Assembly: GCF_030486405.1 (NCBI RefSeq)
Contig: NZ_CP129613.1
Span: forward strand, 4,402,001 to 4,466,000
Direction: 5' to 3'
Source of the DNA: Mycolicibacterium sp. HK-90
GTDB taxonomy: Bacteria > Actinomycetota > Actinomycetes > Mycobacteriales > Mycobacteriaceae
DNA: 64,000 nt
In this document: positions 33,219-43,060 of the stretch, piece after piece
How positions within the stretch are numbered: the first letter of the stretch is position 1
Layout: every line of letters starts with the position of its first letter
Translations under genes and position numbers: made by a program
Notes under the pieces: model-generated
The model's input: the letters and a program-made list of their open reading frames with translations, nothing else
Told to the model about the DNA's origin: nothing
Databases searched by the model: none

Positions 33219-34961
33219 CTAGGTCGGCATCAGGTCCTGCCACGACTTCGGCGTGGACACCAGGTCGGCCTGCCGGTACAGGTTCCCGTCGGGACCCATG
33301 TACTCCCCGGTCCGCGGGTTGTATTTGGCGATCGCCACCGACGGACCCTGGCCCTCGCCGCCGTTGAACGCGCTCGGCGCCACGCCGGGGTCCGCGGGCA
33401 TGGGAAGTTCCGGAGCATCCGGAAACACCCCTTGTCCGTGCGGGACCGGCGGCAGCTCGGTCGCCTGCGGCTGGTCCGCCGCCGGCACCGGAACCGCGGC
33501 GGGATCGCCCGGCGGGGGCGGCGGCACACCGGGCACCGGGGGTTCCAGGTACATCGGCTGGCCCGGCAGCAACGGGCCGGGACCCGTGCCGGCGAAATTC
33601 GGCGCCGGCTGTGGTTCGGGCGCTGCCCCCGGTGGTGGAGCGGCCACGCCCGCCGGGAGCGGGGTGCCTCCGAGCGGCCCGAAGATCTTCTCGTCCGGCA
33701 GAACCCGGTTGTCCGGAGGCACACCCTGCGCGATCAGACTGGGGTCGAGCGGGTACGGGCCAAGTGCATGCTGGCGCTGTGCGATCGGCTGGAATCCCTT
33801 GGGATCGTTGCATAATTGGACGGTGGGAGCGCGCTTACCCGGGTGTGCCATGCATGGGTAGTTGCGCGCGCCGCGGACTCCGATCGGGGAATCCTGCGGC
33901 AACTTGCAATAGATGTCGTCCGGGGTGTCGATCACCGTGGTGTCGGCCGGGGAGCGCCAAGCCGACGGCGGCAGGAATCCGACGGTGCACGTCGGCGGAT
34001 CGCCGAGGCCCAACGAGAAGTCGGCCATCGGCAGACCGCTCGTATTGTTGGTCGGCGCATAGGTCTGCAGCTGAGCGACATACGGTGGCAACAACACCAG
34101 CAACTGCTCGATCGACGGATTGTAGGTCACCGCAATCTGGCCGAACGTCGTCAGATTCGCAAGCAACACCGGCAGCGTCGGCTTGATCTGCTGGAGCAGT
34201 TTGGTTGTCTCCTGGGCGAACCCCGGACCGTTGCGCAGTAGCGACCGGATCTCCGGATCGTTCTCGGCCACCTGACCGGTGATCCCGGCCAGGCTGGCCG
34301 CCCAGGTCCGGATCGAGTCGGTGGTCTGGGCCTGGGCATCGAGGAACGGCTTGGAGTCGTCGATCAACGCCCGCGTCTGATCGGACACCGCGTTGGCATC
34401 CCTCGTGATCGTCGATGCCGAGTCCAGCATTGAACCGAAGTCGTAGCCGGTGCCGTTGAAGGCGTTGTACGACTCGTCCAACAGTTGGCTCAGTTTGTCC
34501 TTCGGGATCGTATCCACCAGCGCGCTGAGCTGGTCGAGCATCGGACCGACCTGCTGCGGAATCGTCGTGTCGGACACCGAGATCACCGAACCGTCGGTCA
34601 GGTACGGCCCGGAGTTGGTGTGCGGCAACAGCTCGACGTACTGCTCACCGACGGCCGACATACTCCGGACCTCGGCTGCCAGATCGGCAGGCACCTGCGG
34701 AGAGCGGTCCAGCGACAGGGTCGCCTCGGCGCCCTGATCGGTCAGTTCCACCGAGGTGACCTTGCCGATCTGGGACCCGCGATAGGTGACGTTGCTGAAC
34801 TGGTACAGGCCTCCGGTGGCCGGCAGTTCCAGCTTCACTGTGATGCGGCCGATCCCGAGCAGTGTCGGTACCTGCATGTAGGCGAACAGCATGACGGCAA
34901 CACCGACGACCGAGGCGACGGTGAACAGGATCAGCTGTGTCCGGATGAAGCGGGTGAGCAT
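33219..34961 (-). CDS. Mce family protein, MceF position
   Basis: This 580-residue protein is the last subunit of the Mce lipid-import complex. An N-terminal membrane helix (ILFTVASVVGVAVMLFAYMQV) is followed by the MCE domain (KLELPATGGLYQFSNVTYRGSQIGKVTSVELTDQGAEATLSLD), the long helical tube region (about 130-330) and a Pro/Gly/Ala-rich tail (about 450-550). The ATG overlaps the mceE stop (TAATG). MceA-F hexamers form a channel that shuttles lipids across the periplasm to the YrbE permease. The tail is unusually long and proline-rich, as in other MceF proteins. Confidence 0.93.
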   Translation of the reverse strand: MLTRFIRTQLILFTVASVVGVAVMLFAYMQVPTLLGIGRITVKLELPATGGLYQFSNVTYRGSQIGKVTSVELTDQGAEATLSLDRSPQVPADLAAEVRSMSAVGEQYVELLPHTNSGPYLTDGSVISVSDTTIPQQVGPMLDQLSALVDTIPKDKLSQLLDESYNAFNGTGYDFGSMLDSASTITRDANAVSDQTRALIDDSKPFLDAQAQTTDSIRTWAASLAGITGQVAENDPEIRSLLRNGPGFAQETTKLLQQIKPTLPVLLANLTTFGQIAVTYNPSIEQLLVLLPPYVAQLQTYAPTNNTSGLPMADFSLGLGDPPTCTVGFLPPSAWRSPADTTVIDTPDDIYCKLPQDSPIGVRGARNYPCMAHPGKRAPTVQLCNDPKGFQPIAQRQHALGPYPLDPSLIAQGVPPDNRVLPDEKIFGPLGGTPLPAGVAAPPPGAAPEPQPAPNFAGTGPGPLLPGQPMYLEPPVPGVPPPPPGDPAAVPVPAADQPQATELPPVPHGQGVFPDAPELPMPADPGVAPSAFNGGEGQGPSVAIAKYNPRTGEYMGPDGNLYRQADLVSTPKSWQDLMPT

Positions 34962-36325
34962 TACCCGCCACCCCCTGTCGGTGGAGTAGGTGCAGTGGGT
35001 GCCGGCGGTTGATCCGCTGAACCGCCTTGTGGGGCATAGGGTCCGGCGAACACCGAGGTCGACCCAACGGGTGGGGCCGCAGGCTGGGGCATGCCGCCCG
35101 GCATGGTCATCGGGGCCGGTGGCACCACCGGCAGTACCGGCCCTGAGTAGGTGGGAGCCGGCAGGTCCGGTGCGGGCGGCGCTTCGGGCGCCGGCGGGAA
35201 CGCATCCGGCGGCGGCGGGTTGACCCCGGTCTTGAGCGGGTCATACGTGTAGTTCAGATATCCCGGATCCCCAGGAACCGGAGCGTTCTGCGCATCGCCC
35301 TGCTCCCAACGGGTCCCGAGCATCAGGCTGCGCTTCAGATGCGGAATCGTCATGTCGAAATACGCGAACAGGTTGTAGTAGTCACCCCTGATCACGCGGT
35401 CCATGAAGCTCTGGGTGAACGGGAAGTGCGGGGCGTATTCGAGCACCGACGTCAGATCCGGACCCAGGCTGGCCAGCGCCTTGATCGCGGGTTCCAGATT
35501 CTTGAGGTTCCGGACCAGATCCGCCTGCGAGTCATTGACGAGTTGATGGGCGGTGTTGCTGAACGTCCCGAGCTTCTGCAGCGCGGTGGTGAATCTCGGC
35601 CGCTCCTTGATCAATACATCGAGTGCGGGCGGAATCTTCTCCAGCGCGCGCGTGATGACCTCTCGTTGCGAGCCGAAGGTCGAGGCCAGCCGGTTCAACC
35701 CCTGGATGGAGGCCACGATGTTGTCACGCTGCGCGTCGAGGGCTCCGACGAAGGTGTCCAGCCGGGTGAGTAGGTCCCGGAAGTCCGCCTCACGACCGTT
35801 GAGCGCCGCACTGAAGTTGTGGATGACGTCGCCCATCTGTCCGAGGCCACCACCGTTCACGACGGCGGCCAGCGAGGACAGGGTCTGCTCGGTCGTCGGA
35901 TACGTCGACGAGTCGTTGAGCTGAATCGTGGCGCCCGGCTGGAGCTTTCCGGCGGGAGCCTGCCCGGTGGGCGGGTTGATCGCCAGGTGCATCGAACCGA
36001 GAAGGCTGGTCTGCCCGATGGTGGCCACCACGTTGGCCGGCACCACGACGCCGGGTTTGACCGAGAACTCGACGTCGGCGTGCCAGTCCCGCACCGACAG
36101 ACTGCGCACGCTGCCAACGACGACATCGTTCATCATCACCGGCGAATTTGGTTCCAGCGTGGCGACATTCGCGATCTCCACGTGGTACACACTCGAATCC
36201 GCGCCCCGGCCCACCGCCCCGGGCAGGGGCAGCGAGTTGACGCCCTGGAAGGCGCAACCACTGGTGGTCAACGCGATGCAGGATCCGGTGGCGATCGCCA
36301 GCCGCAGCGGCTTTCCCCTGATCAT
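34961..36325 (-). CDS. Mce family lipoprotein, MceE position
   Basis: This 454-residue MCE protein carries a lipoprotein signal with lipobox LTTSGC (acylated Cys24), the hallmark of MceE/LprN-type subunits. The MCE domain is SSVYHVEIANVATLEPNSPVMMNDVVVGSVRSL, followed by helical repeats and a C-terminal Pro-rich segment (PPPPDAFPPAPEAPPAPDLP and on). The ATG at 36325 overlaps the mceD stop by four bases (ATGA). Confidence 0.93.
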   Translation of the reverse strand: MIRGKPLRLAIATGSCIALTTSGCAFQGVNSLPLPGAVGRGADSSVYHVEIANVATLEPNSPVMMNDVVVGSVRSLSVRDWHADVEFSVKPGVVVPANVVATIGQTSLLGSMHLAINPPTGQAPAGKLQPGATIQLNDSSTYPTTEQTLSSLAAVVNGGGLGQMGDVIHNFSAALNGREADFRDLLTRLDTFVGALDAQRDNIVASIQGLNRLASTFGSQREVITRALEKIPPALDVLIKERPRFTTALQKLGTFSNTAHQLVNDSQADLVRNLKNLEPAIKALASLGPDLTSVLEYAPHFPFTQSFMDRVIRGDYYNLFAYFDMTIPHLKRSLMLGTRWEQGDAQNAPVPGDPGYLNYTYDPLKTGVNPPPPDAFPPAPEAPPAPDLPAPTYSGPVLPVVPPAPMTMPGGMPQPAAPPVGSTSVFAGPYAPQGGSADQPPAPTAPTPPTGGGG

Positions 36326-37785
36326 GCTGGTGGCGTCCCTTCTGCTGGTAGCGGTTCCGCAGGCACCGGCGCTTCGGCGGGCAACGGGCCCGGCGCGGGC
36401 CCCGGCGGCGGCCCCGGTTCCCCGCCCGCCGGATTGAGCATGTCCGACACCGTGTTCGGCATGTTGGGCGGGTAGTACTCGCCACCCGGCAGCAGCTGCT
36501 GGGCCCCTGGCGGCGGCACCCCGGGCTCTCTACCCGTGAACGGCGGAGGCGGAGTCGGACCAGGGTTGTATGCCGAGATCGTCGGCGGGATCTCGGGCGG
36601 AGTGGGCGACCCACCCCCGCCGCCGGGCGCCAGACCCGGCTCTGAGTACACGATGTTCTCGGGATTGGCAGACGGCATCAGGTACGGCGAAATCGGGAAC
36701 GGCAGGTAGTTGAAGTTGAGCAACCGGAGCGCGGGTCCGAGGTACTGCGAGCACAGTTTCGCGGTCTCCGGGGCTGTCGTGTTCTCGACTGCACCGATGG
36801 CGCCGCAGATGAACTCGACCGGGCTGGAGAAGTTGTTCATCACGAACTGGCCGACGGCGCTACCCGTGTCCGGGTTGTAGATGTTGTAGCCGTTCATGAA
36901 CGCGTTGGGCGCGACGTGAAGCAGATTCTCGATGTGCAGCTTGTTGTCGACCAGGTTCTGGGTGACATTGGCCAGCCGCTGAACCTGTTCGGCGGTCTGG
37001 TCACGACTTCCCGCCACAAACCGCTGAACCTCGACAACCGCCACCGACAGGTTCGTCAGCGCCGCGTCGAGATCTGAGCGGCTGCCGTCGATCACACTCG
37101 TCAGGGTCGCCAGCCGGTTCTGGAACGACACCACCTGCTCGTTGCTGTCACGCAATGCGGTGACGAATGTCTGCAGGTTCTTGATGATGTCGACGATGTT
37201 GCCGCTGCCCTCGGCGAGGACTCGGGCGACGCCGGACAACTGCGAAATCGTCTGGCGCAGTTTGTCACCGTTGCCGGCCATCGCATCGGCGGTGCTGTTG
37301 ATGAACCTCGACACCGCCGTCCCGTCGACCCCACTCTGTGGCCCGAGGTCGGTGGAAAGCCGCATCAGTTGTTCCTTGACCTGGTCCCACTCCACCGGAA
37401 CGGCGGTGTGGTCCAAGCCGATCACCGCATCGTCGGGCAGCGTCGGCCCACTGGACCGGTAGGCGGGCGCCAGCTGCACATAGCGAGCGGCCACCAGGTT
37501 CTGGGCCACGATCACGGCCTTGGCGTCGGCGGGGATCGGCACGTCGTGGTCGACCTTGAGGGTCACTCGGGTCTGGGTGCCCTCCGGGTGGATGGACTCG
37601 ATGGTGCCGACCTTCACCCCGGAGACCCGTACGTCATCGCCCGGGTACACACCGGTGGCCGAGGTGAACAACGCGGAGATGGTCTTCTGCCCGAAGTACA
37701 TCTGGCGCAACAGCACTGCCGCGCCGACGACCAGCAGCGCCACCAGCGCCACCGCCAGCCATTTTCCGAGACGACTGCGGTTCAT
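36322..37785 (-). CDS. Mce family protein, MceD position
   Basis: This 487-residue protein has an N-terminal membrane helix (LAVALVALLVVGAAVLL), an MCE domain (ISALFTSATGVYPGDDVRVSGVKVGTIESIHPEG), a long helical region and a Pro/Gly-rich C-terminus. Its ATG shares one base with the mceC stop (TGATG). Its own stop overlaps mceE by four bases, so translation along the operon is coupled. Confidence 0.93.
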   Translation of the reverse strand: MNRSRLGKWLAVALVALLVVGAAVLLRQMYFGQKTISALFTSATGVYPGDDVRVSGVKVGTIESIHPEGTQTRVTLKVDHDVPIPADAKAVIVAQNLVAARYVQLAPAYRSSGPTLPDDAVIGLDHTAVPVEWDQVKEQLMRLSTDLGPQSGVDGTAVSRFINSTADAMAGNGDKLRQTISQLSGVARVLAEGSGNIVDIIKNLQTFVTALRDSNEQVVSFQNRLATLTSVIDGSRSDLDAALTNLSVAVVEVQRFVAGSRDQTAEQVQRLANVTQNLVDNKLHIENLLHVAPNAFMNGYNIYNPDTGSAVGQFVMNNFSSPVEFICGAIGAVENTTAPETAKLCSQYLGPALRLLNFNYLPFPISPYLMPSANPENIVYSEPGLAPGGGGGSPTPPEIPPTISAYNPGPTPPPPFTGREPGVPPPGAQQLLPGGEYYPPNMPNTVSDMLNPAGGEPGPPPGPAPGPLPAEAPVPAEPLPAEGTPPA

Positions 37786-38867
37786 CAGCGTGAACCTCCG
37801 GGAATTCCGTTGTAGGGCAGCGGCAATTCGGCCCGTGGGCCGGCATTGTCCGGCGGCTGACCGGCGTTCGTCCCGCGCCGGAATCCGAACGCGTAGTCGA
37901 AGAACGGCTGGAGCAACTGCGCGGGCTGCAGGTTGGGAACGTAGGCGTTGTAGTAAGCCCCGTTCGCCAGGGTCTCGGCCTGCGACAACTGGAACTTGTT
38001 CATGTTCGGCAGGGCCTTGCTGATGTTGTCGCGGTTACGTTCCAGCATCGCGGTCACCGAGTTGAGCCGCTTCAGCGTCGGCGCCAGCTGTGCCTCGTTG
38101 TCGGCAACCAGCCCCTTGAGCTGCTCGGCGACCGCCGCGGTGTTGGCCAGCAGATCGACGATCGCCTGACGACGGTCGTTGAGCACCCCGATCAGATCAT
38201 TGGCGTTGAGAATCAACGTGTTCAGCTGATTGCTGCGCTGTGACAGCACGACGGTCACATCACTGGCGCTCTTGAGCAGGCTCGCCAGGCTCTCGTTGCG
38301 ACCGTTGATCGATTTCGACAGCCGGCTGAGCCCGTCGAAGGTCGGCCCCAGCTTGGGTGCGACCTGGTCGATGGTCGCCGACAACGTGTCCAGGGACTGG
38401 TTCAGCGACGCGGTGTCGGTGCCCGCCGAGTTGGTCGTCAGGTCACTCACCGCGTCGGTCAGCGAGTACGGCGACGAGGTCCGGGAGGTCGGGATCACGT
38501 CGGTGGTACGCAGCGTCCCGCCGCCGTCGGACTCCAACGTCAACACCCGCTCACCCAGCAGCGAGCCGGTGCGGATGTGCGCAGTGGTCAGCGAACCCAA
38601 CGAGTACTTGCCCTCGGTGGTGAACGTGATCAACGCGTCGCCGTTCTCCAGCGAGATGTCGGTTACCGACCCGATCTTGATTCCCGACAGTGTCACGTCG
38701 TTGCCGATGGCGATCCCGCCGGCCTCGGTGAACAGTGCCTGGTGACGCACAGAGGAGGCCCACTGCACCAATCGCTCGGGCTGGAGGCCGACGGCGATGA
38801 TGAGCGTCATCAGCACGACGCCGATGAATCCCGCTTTGAACAGGTTTGATTCGCGGTACTTGAGCAT
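37785..38867 (-). CDS. Mce family protein, MceC position
   Basis: This 360-residue protein has an N-terminal helix (AGFIGVVLMTLIIAVGL) and MCE domain (RHQALFTEAGGIAIGNDVTLSGIKIGSVTDISLENG). I placed the start at the ATG at 38867 (MLKYRESNLF), whose A overlaps the mceB TGA; a GTG at 38882 would add five residues but overlaps its own Shine-Dalgarno-like GGAGG. It is shorter than MceD and MceF and lacks a long Pro-rich tail. Confidence 0.9.
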   Translation of the reverse strand: MLKYRESNLFKAGFIGVVLMTLIIAVGLQPERLVQWASSVRHQALFTEAGGIAIGNDVTLSGIKIGSVTDISLENGDALITFTTEGKYSLGSLTTAHIRTGSLLGERVLTLESDGGGTLRTTDVIPTSRTSSPYSLTDAVSDLTTNSAGTDTASLNQSLDTLSATIDQVAPKLGPTFDGLSRLSKSINGRNESLASLLKSASDVTVVLSQRSNQLNTLILNANDLIGVLNDRRQAIVDLLANTAAVAEQLKGLVADNEAQLAPTLKRLNSVTAMLERNRDNISKALPNMNKFQLSQAETLANGAYYNAYVPNLQPAQLLQPFFDYAFGFRRGTNAGQPPDNAGPRAELPLPYNGIPGGSR

Positions 38868-39892
38868 CAGGGCTCCGCGCACCTCCCGCCTTCTTGTTTG
38901 ATCATCGGGAAGTGCGCAGTGCGCCCCTGCAGATCGGTGACACGGATGGAAAGACCGCAGATGTAGTACATGATCCAGCTGCCGTAGGAACCCAGTCGAG
39001 CCAGCTTGCGGAAGTTGTCGGGGGCCTTCTGCAAGCCCCGGTCGAGGACGATCTGGTGATCGTCGAGCAACGGCGCCAGCTGGTTGAGCTGATCGACTGT
39101 CCCCTTAAGTGGCGGACGCGCCTCGGTGAGCAGGCTGGCGATCGAGGCCGTCCCGTTGTCGAGCTCCGTCACCGCGGTGCCGAGCGGGTCACGATCCTGC
39201 GACAACCCGCTGATCAACTGTTCGAGACGATCAACGGTGCCGTCGAACTTGTCTCCATCTTTGGCCAGGGTTCCGACAACCGAATTCAGGTTGTCGATCA
39301 GCTGCTGGATCACCTGATCGTTGTTGGCCAACGTATTCGAGAACGACGAGGTCTTGCTCAGCAACGAGTCGAGCGTGCCGCCCTGTCCCTGGAATATCTG
39401 GATCAGCGAGGAGGTCAGCGCGTTGACGTCCTGAGGGTTCAGCCCCTGGATCACCGGGCGCAGACCGCCGAGCAGCAGATCGAGATCCAATGCACTTGCG
39501 GTGCGGTCCTTGGGGATCTGCGATCCCGAGGGAAGCAGTTTGGTCGAACCGGGGCTGTCGATCAGTTCGAGGTAGCGGTCCCCCACCAGATTGAGGTAGC
39601 GGACCGCGACCTTGGTGCTGGTGGTGAGGGCAACGCCGCGGTCGGTGTCGAACTCGACCAGGACCGACTTGTCCGGTTGCAGCGAAACACTTTTCACGGT
39701 GCCAACGCGTACGCCGGCTACCCGCACCGAGTCTCCGGCCTCCAGTCGCGACGCGTCGCCGAACACCGCCGAGTAGCCCGAATAGGAACCACCTCGGTAC
39801 TCCGAGAAAGTCATGAACAGGAAAGCCGTGAGAACGGCCATCACGACGGCGAACGCCGAGAACTTGAGGAATGTGCTTCTCCCGCGCGTCAT
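38867..39892 (-). CDS. Mce family protein, MceB position
   Basis: This 341-residue protein starts at the ATG at 39892 (MTRGRSTFLKFSAFAVVMAVLTAFLFMTF) and overlaps the mceA stop in an ATGA junction. The MCE domain is YSAVFGDASRLEAGDSVRVAGVRVGTVKSVSLQPD, followed by VRYLNLVGDRYLELID and a helical tube region. The frame is open further upstream, but that part overlaps mceA and is not MCE-like. Confidence 0.92.
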   Translation of the reverse strand: MTRGRSTFLKFSAFAVVMAVLTAFLFMTFSEYRGGSYSGYSAVFGDASRLEAGDSVRVAGVRVGTVKSVSLQPDKSVLVEFDTDRGVALTTSTKVAVRYLNLVGDRYLELIDSPGSTKLLPSGSQIPKDRTASALDLDLLLGGLRPVIQGLNPQDVNALTSSLIQIFQGQGGTLDSLLSKTSSFSNTLANNDQVIQQLIDNLNSVVGTLAKDGDKFDGTVDRLEQLISGLSQDRDPLGTAVTELDNGTASIASLLTEARPPLKGTVDQLNQLAPLLDDHQIVLDRGLQKAPDNFRKLARLGSYGSWIMYYICGLSIRVTDLQGRTAHFPMIKQEGGRCAEP

Positions 39893-41166
39893 CCCGGTTG
39901 TCCGATCTGTGCGGTGTTGCGTGGCGGGCCGTCCAGCGGGCCGAACAGGATCTGCTTCAGGCCGTCGGAGTTCAGCAGGATGCCCTGGTTGCCGTACTGC
40001 CACGGGTTGGCGTTGGTGTCGGTGACGAGGTACTTGGCCTTGTTACCGAAGCCGATGTACGGCAAGCCCATGCAGTGCGGGCCACCCTTGGCCGCCACCT
40101 TCGGCAGGTTCTGTGGGTAGCGGTACCGCTCGATGCCCAGCGTGAACGCCACGTTCACCACGACACCGGGTTCCATCTGCGGCGGCTGCCTGAGCATGTA
40201 CAGCATGCCCTTGAGCCCGCACTCGATGCCGGGCGCGTACTCGTTGAGCAGATCGGTGGTGGGCGCCAGAAGTTTCAGCGTGGTGCTCAGCGCCTCGCGG
40301 TTGCCGCCGATGACGTCGTTGCCTGCGTCGGCCAGACCGATCGAGCTGACCAGGAACGTATCCAGGTTCTGCTGCTCGGCCACGATGCTGTCGCTCAGCC
40401 GGTTGGTGTTGTCGATCGTCTTGAGTAGGTCCGGTGCCGCGTCCCCGTAGGCGTTGGACACGGCCGCCATGCTTTCGATGTCGCCGGTCAGAGTGGGCAG
40501 GCTGGGCTCGAGCTTCTCCAGCAGTGCCTCGAAATCGGTCACGGTCTGCCCCATCGCCTCACCGCGGCCGGAGAAGGCCGAGGACAGCGCGCCGAGAGTT
40601 TCGTTCAGCTTCGCCGGGTCGATCTTGTTCAACACGTTGGTGAGTTGCTGGAAGACCGTGTTCATCTCGACGGTGACGTGCTCACCCTGCAGGGTCTGGC
40701 CCGGCCGTAGCTTCTCCGCCGACGGCTCGTCCGGGGGGATGAGCTGGACGTACTTGGCGCCGAACACGGTCGTCGAGGCGATGTCGGCCCGCACGTTGCC
40801 GGGGATCAGGCGCAGCTGCGACGGGTTCATCGCCAGGTGCAGGACGGCCTTGCCGTCGGGTCGCTGTTCGATCGAGCTGACCGTGCCGACCTGCACGCCG
40901 CGCATCTTGACCTTGGCATCGGGATTCATCACCAGGCCGGCCCGGTCCGAGACCAGCGTGACCGGCTCGGTCTTGATGAAGCTGCCGCGGAACAGGGCGA
41001 TCGCCAGGCCGATCACCAGGCCCACCGCCAGCACGGTCGCCAGACCGGCCAGTGGGCGTGCGGAGCCTCCCGCACCGAAGCTGCGCCCGGGGCGGGCGGC
41101 CACCGGCGCTGCGGTACTTGTGGTTTCGGACCGGTGGGCTGGGCCCGGACCGACGTTTCGTGTCAA
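39889..41166 (-). CDS. Mce family protein, MceA position
   Basis: This 425-residue first MCE subunit starts with a TTG at 41166 with GGGAG six bases upstream. A cytoplasmic Pro/Ala-rich leader precedes the membrane helix (LAGLATVLAVGLVIGLAIAL), then the MCE domain (TLVSDRAGLVMNPDAKVKMRGVQVGTVSSIEQRPDG, FGAKYVQLIPP). A helical region follows and a C-terminal segment with CGLKGMLYML and QILFGPLDG typical of MceA. Which of the numbered mycobacterial mce operons this corresponds to cannot be settled by eye. Confidence 0.92.
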   Translation of the reverse strand: MTRNVGPGPAHRSETTSTAAPVAARPGRSFGAGGSARPLAGLATVLAVGLVIGLAIALFRGSFIKTEPVTLVSDRAGLVMNPDAKVKMRGVQVGTVSSIEQRPDGKAVLHLAMNPSQLRLIPGNVRADIASTTVFGAKYVQLIPPDEPSAEKLRPGQTLQGEHVTVEMNTVFQQLTNVLNKIDPAKLNETLGALSSAFSGRGEAMGQTVTDFEALLEKLEPSLPTLTGDIESMAAVSNAYGDAAPDLLKTIDNTNRLSDSIVAEQQNLDTFLVSSIGLADAGNDVIGGNREALSTTLKLLAPTTDLLNEYAPGIECGLKGMLYMLRQPPQMEPGVVVNVAFTLGIERYRYPQNLPKVAAKGGPHCMGLPYIGFGNKAKYLVTDTNANPWQYGNQGILLNSDGLKQILFGPLDGPPRNTAQIGQPG

Positions 41167-41175
41167 CTCTTCTCC

Positions 41176-42033
41176 CTAACCCGACAGGTTGAAGTTTCCG
41201 TTGGAGCCGTAGACCGACAGTGACACCAGCAGGGTCACCGAGACCACGACGATCAGCGAGGTGCGAACGGCGTTGCCGACTGCCACGCCCACGCCGGACG
41301 GTCCGCCGGAGGCGAAATAGCCGAAGTAGGTGTGGATCAGCAGGATGGTGATCGCCATCAGGATGGCTTGCAGGAACGACCACAGCAGGTCGATCGGATT
41401 GAGGAAGGTGTTGAAGTAGTGGTCGTAGAGCCCGCCGGACTGTCCGAGCAGCACCACGGTGGTGAACTGGCTGGCCAGGAAGGACAGGATCACCGCGATC
41501 GCATACAGCGGGGTGATGGCGATCATCCCGGCCACGATGCGAGTGGACACCAGATATTCGACCGGCCGGATCGCCATGGATTCCAGTGCGTCGATCTCCT
41601 CGTTGATCCGCATGGCGCCCAGCTGGGCGGTCACGCCGGCGCCGAACGTGGCAGCCAGGCCGATACCGGCCACCACCGGCGCGGCGATGCGCACGTTGAT
41701 GAAGGCCGAAAGGAATCCGGTCAACGCTTCGATTCCGATGTTCCCCAGCGAGGAGTAGCCCTGGATCGCCAGCACACCGCCGGTGGCCAAGGTCAAGAAA
41801 CCCACGATCACCACGGTGCCGCCGATCATCGCCAATGTGCCTGCGCCCATTGAGATCTCGGCAATCAGCCGGACCAATTCCTTGCGATAGTGCATCGCCG
41901 CGTGCGGCGTACCGGCCAGCGCCTTGAGGTAGAACAGCGTGTGATCGCCGATCCGGCTCAGGGTCGAAACCGGTTTGTTGAACTGCTGGGTCAACCGTGG
42001 ATAGGTCGACCGCAAGATTGTCATGGTTCCCAT
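41176..42033 (-). CDS. YrbE/MlaE family ABC transporter permease, YrbEB position
   Basis: This 285-residue membrane protein has five to six helices and the MlaE/YrbE signature around GIGLAATFGAGVTAQLGAMRINEEIDALESMAIRPVEYLVSTRI, whose EExDAL loop contacts the ATPase MceG (Mkl). No MceG gene is in the window; mycobacteria use one unlinked ATPase for all mce operons. It ends nine bases before mceA. Confidence 0.94.
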   Translation of the reverse strand: MGTMTILRSTYPRLTQQFNKPVSTLSRIGDHTLFYLKALAGTPHAAMHYRKELVRLIAEISMGAGTLAMIGGTVVIVGFLTLATGGVLAIQGYSSLGNIGIEALTGFLSAFINVRIAAPVVAGIGLAATFGAGVTAQLGAMRINEEIDALESMAIRPVEYLVSTRIVAGMIAITPLYAIAVILSFLASQFTTVVLLGQSGGLYDHYFNTFLNPIDLLWSFLQAILMAITILLIHTYFGYFASGGPSGVGVAVGNAVRTSLIVVVSVTLLVSLSVYGSNGNFNLSG

Positions 42034-42042
42034 ATCCGCTAC

Positions 42043-42840
42043 CTATCCCGACGTCATCCGGATACCGATGGCCGTGACGACCACATTGATCACGAACAAC
42101 GCCATGAAGGCGTACACCACCGTCTCGTTCACCGCGTTCCCCACGGCCTTGGCACCGCCGCCGACGATCGTCAACCCGCGGTAACAGGCCACCATCCCGG
42201 CGATCAAGCCGAACAGTGCGGCCTTGATGCAGGAGATGATCACCTCCGGCACACCGGTCAACAGCGTGATGCCCGCCGCGAATGCACCGGGGTTCACGTC
42301 CTGGATGAACACCGAGAACACGTAACCGCCGAGGATGCCGATGATCACCACCAGGCTGTTGAGCAGCAGCGCGACCAGACCGGACGCCAGGATGCGCGGG
42401 GTCACCAGTCGTTGCACCGGGTTGATCCCGAGCACCTCCATGGCGTCGATCTCCTCGCGGATGGTGCGTGAGCCCAGGTCCGCGCACATGGCCGTCGCCC
42501 CGGCGCCGGCCACGATCAGCACCGTCACCATCGGACCGAGCTGGGTCACCGCACCGAAGGCCGCGCCCGCGCCGGACAGATCCGCCGCGCCCAACTCACG
42601 AAGCAGGATGTTGAGCGTGAAGCTCACCAGCACGGTGAACGGGATTGCCACCAACAGCGTCGGCGCCATCGACACCCGCGCCACGAACCAGCACTGTTCC
42701 AGGAACTCCCGTCCCTGAAACGGTCGCTTGAAGATGAACCGGATGGCGTCCAGGGACATCGCGAACAATGCCCCGACGGCCTGCATGGGGCCCGACAGAT
42801 TACGTGCCAGCGAGACTCCGGTTGACCATTTATCTGCCAT
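42043..42840 (-). CDS. YrbE/MlaE family ABC transporter permease, YrbEA position
   Basis: This 265-residue permease has the ATPase-contact loop ATAMCADLGSRTIREEIDAMEVLGINPVQRLVTPRI. I chose the ATG at 42840 (MADKWSTGVSLARN) with GGAG six bases upstream. The open frame before it is not YrbE-like. It is the first recognised gene of the mce operon; the stop of a possible 76-codon leader gene overlaps its start. Confidence 0.93.
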   Translation of the reverse strand: MADKWSTGVSLARNLSGPMQAVGALFAMSLDAIRFIFKRPFQGREFLEQCWFVARVSMAPTLLVAIPFTVLVSFTLNILLRELGAADLSGAGAAFGAVTQLGPMVTVLIVAGAGATAMCADLGSRTIREEIDAMEVLGINPVQRLVTPRILASGLVALLLNSLVVIIGILGGYVFSVFIQDVNPGAFAAGITLLTGVPEVIISCIKAALFGLIAGMVACYRGLTIVGGGAKAVGNAVNETVVYAFMALFVINVVVTAIGIRMTSG

Positions 42841-43060
42841 GAACGCTCCTGCCCCGGCTGGTGACCGCCGCCCCCGCAGTCGGTGCGACGATGTTAAGTG
42901 CTCCACCGCGCACATGCGCGAACAAGTCTTCTACGTACGGTGTGGCCGCCGAACATGCCGACCGGCCGGTTGGCCACCTCAGGCTTGCGCCGCCATCCGA
43001 AAACAGATGGGCCACAGTATTTTTCATGCGGACCGGCGAAAACCGGGGGCGATCGTACAT
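42830..43060 (-). CDS. Possible leader gene of the mce operon (76 aa)
   Basis: ATG 43060 (MYDRPRFSPVRMKNTVAHLF) is preceded at eight bases by AGGAGG, a better ribosome site than that of yrbEA itself. The frame ends at 42830, eleven bases inside yrbEA, so it could couple translation into the permease. The product is basic, without membrane segment or signal peptide, and of no recognised family. It may be a genuine small protein or a regulatory leader; chance cannot be excluded in this GC-rich sequence. Confidence 0.35.
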   Translation of the reverse strand: MYDRPRFSPVRMKNTVAHLFSDGGASLRWPTGRSACSAATPYVEDLFAHVRGGALNIVAPTAGAAVTSRGRSVHGR

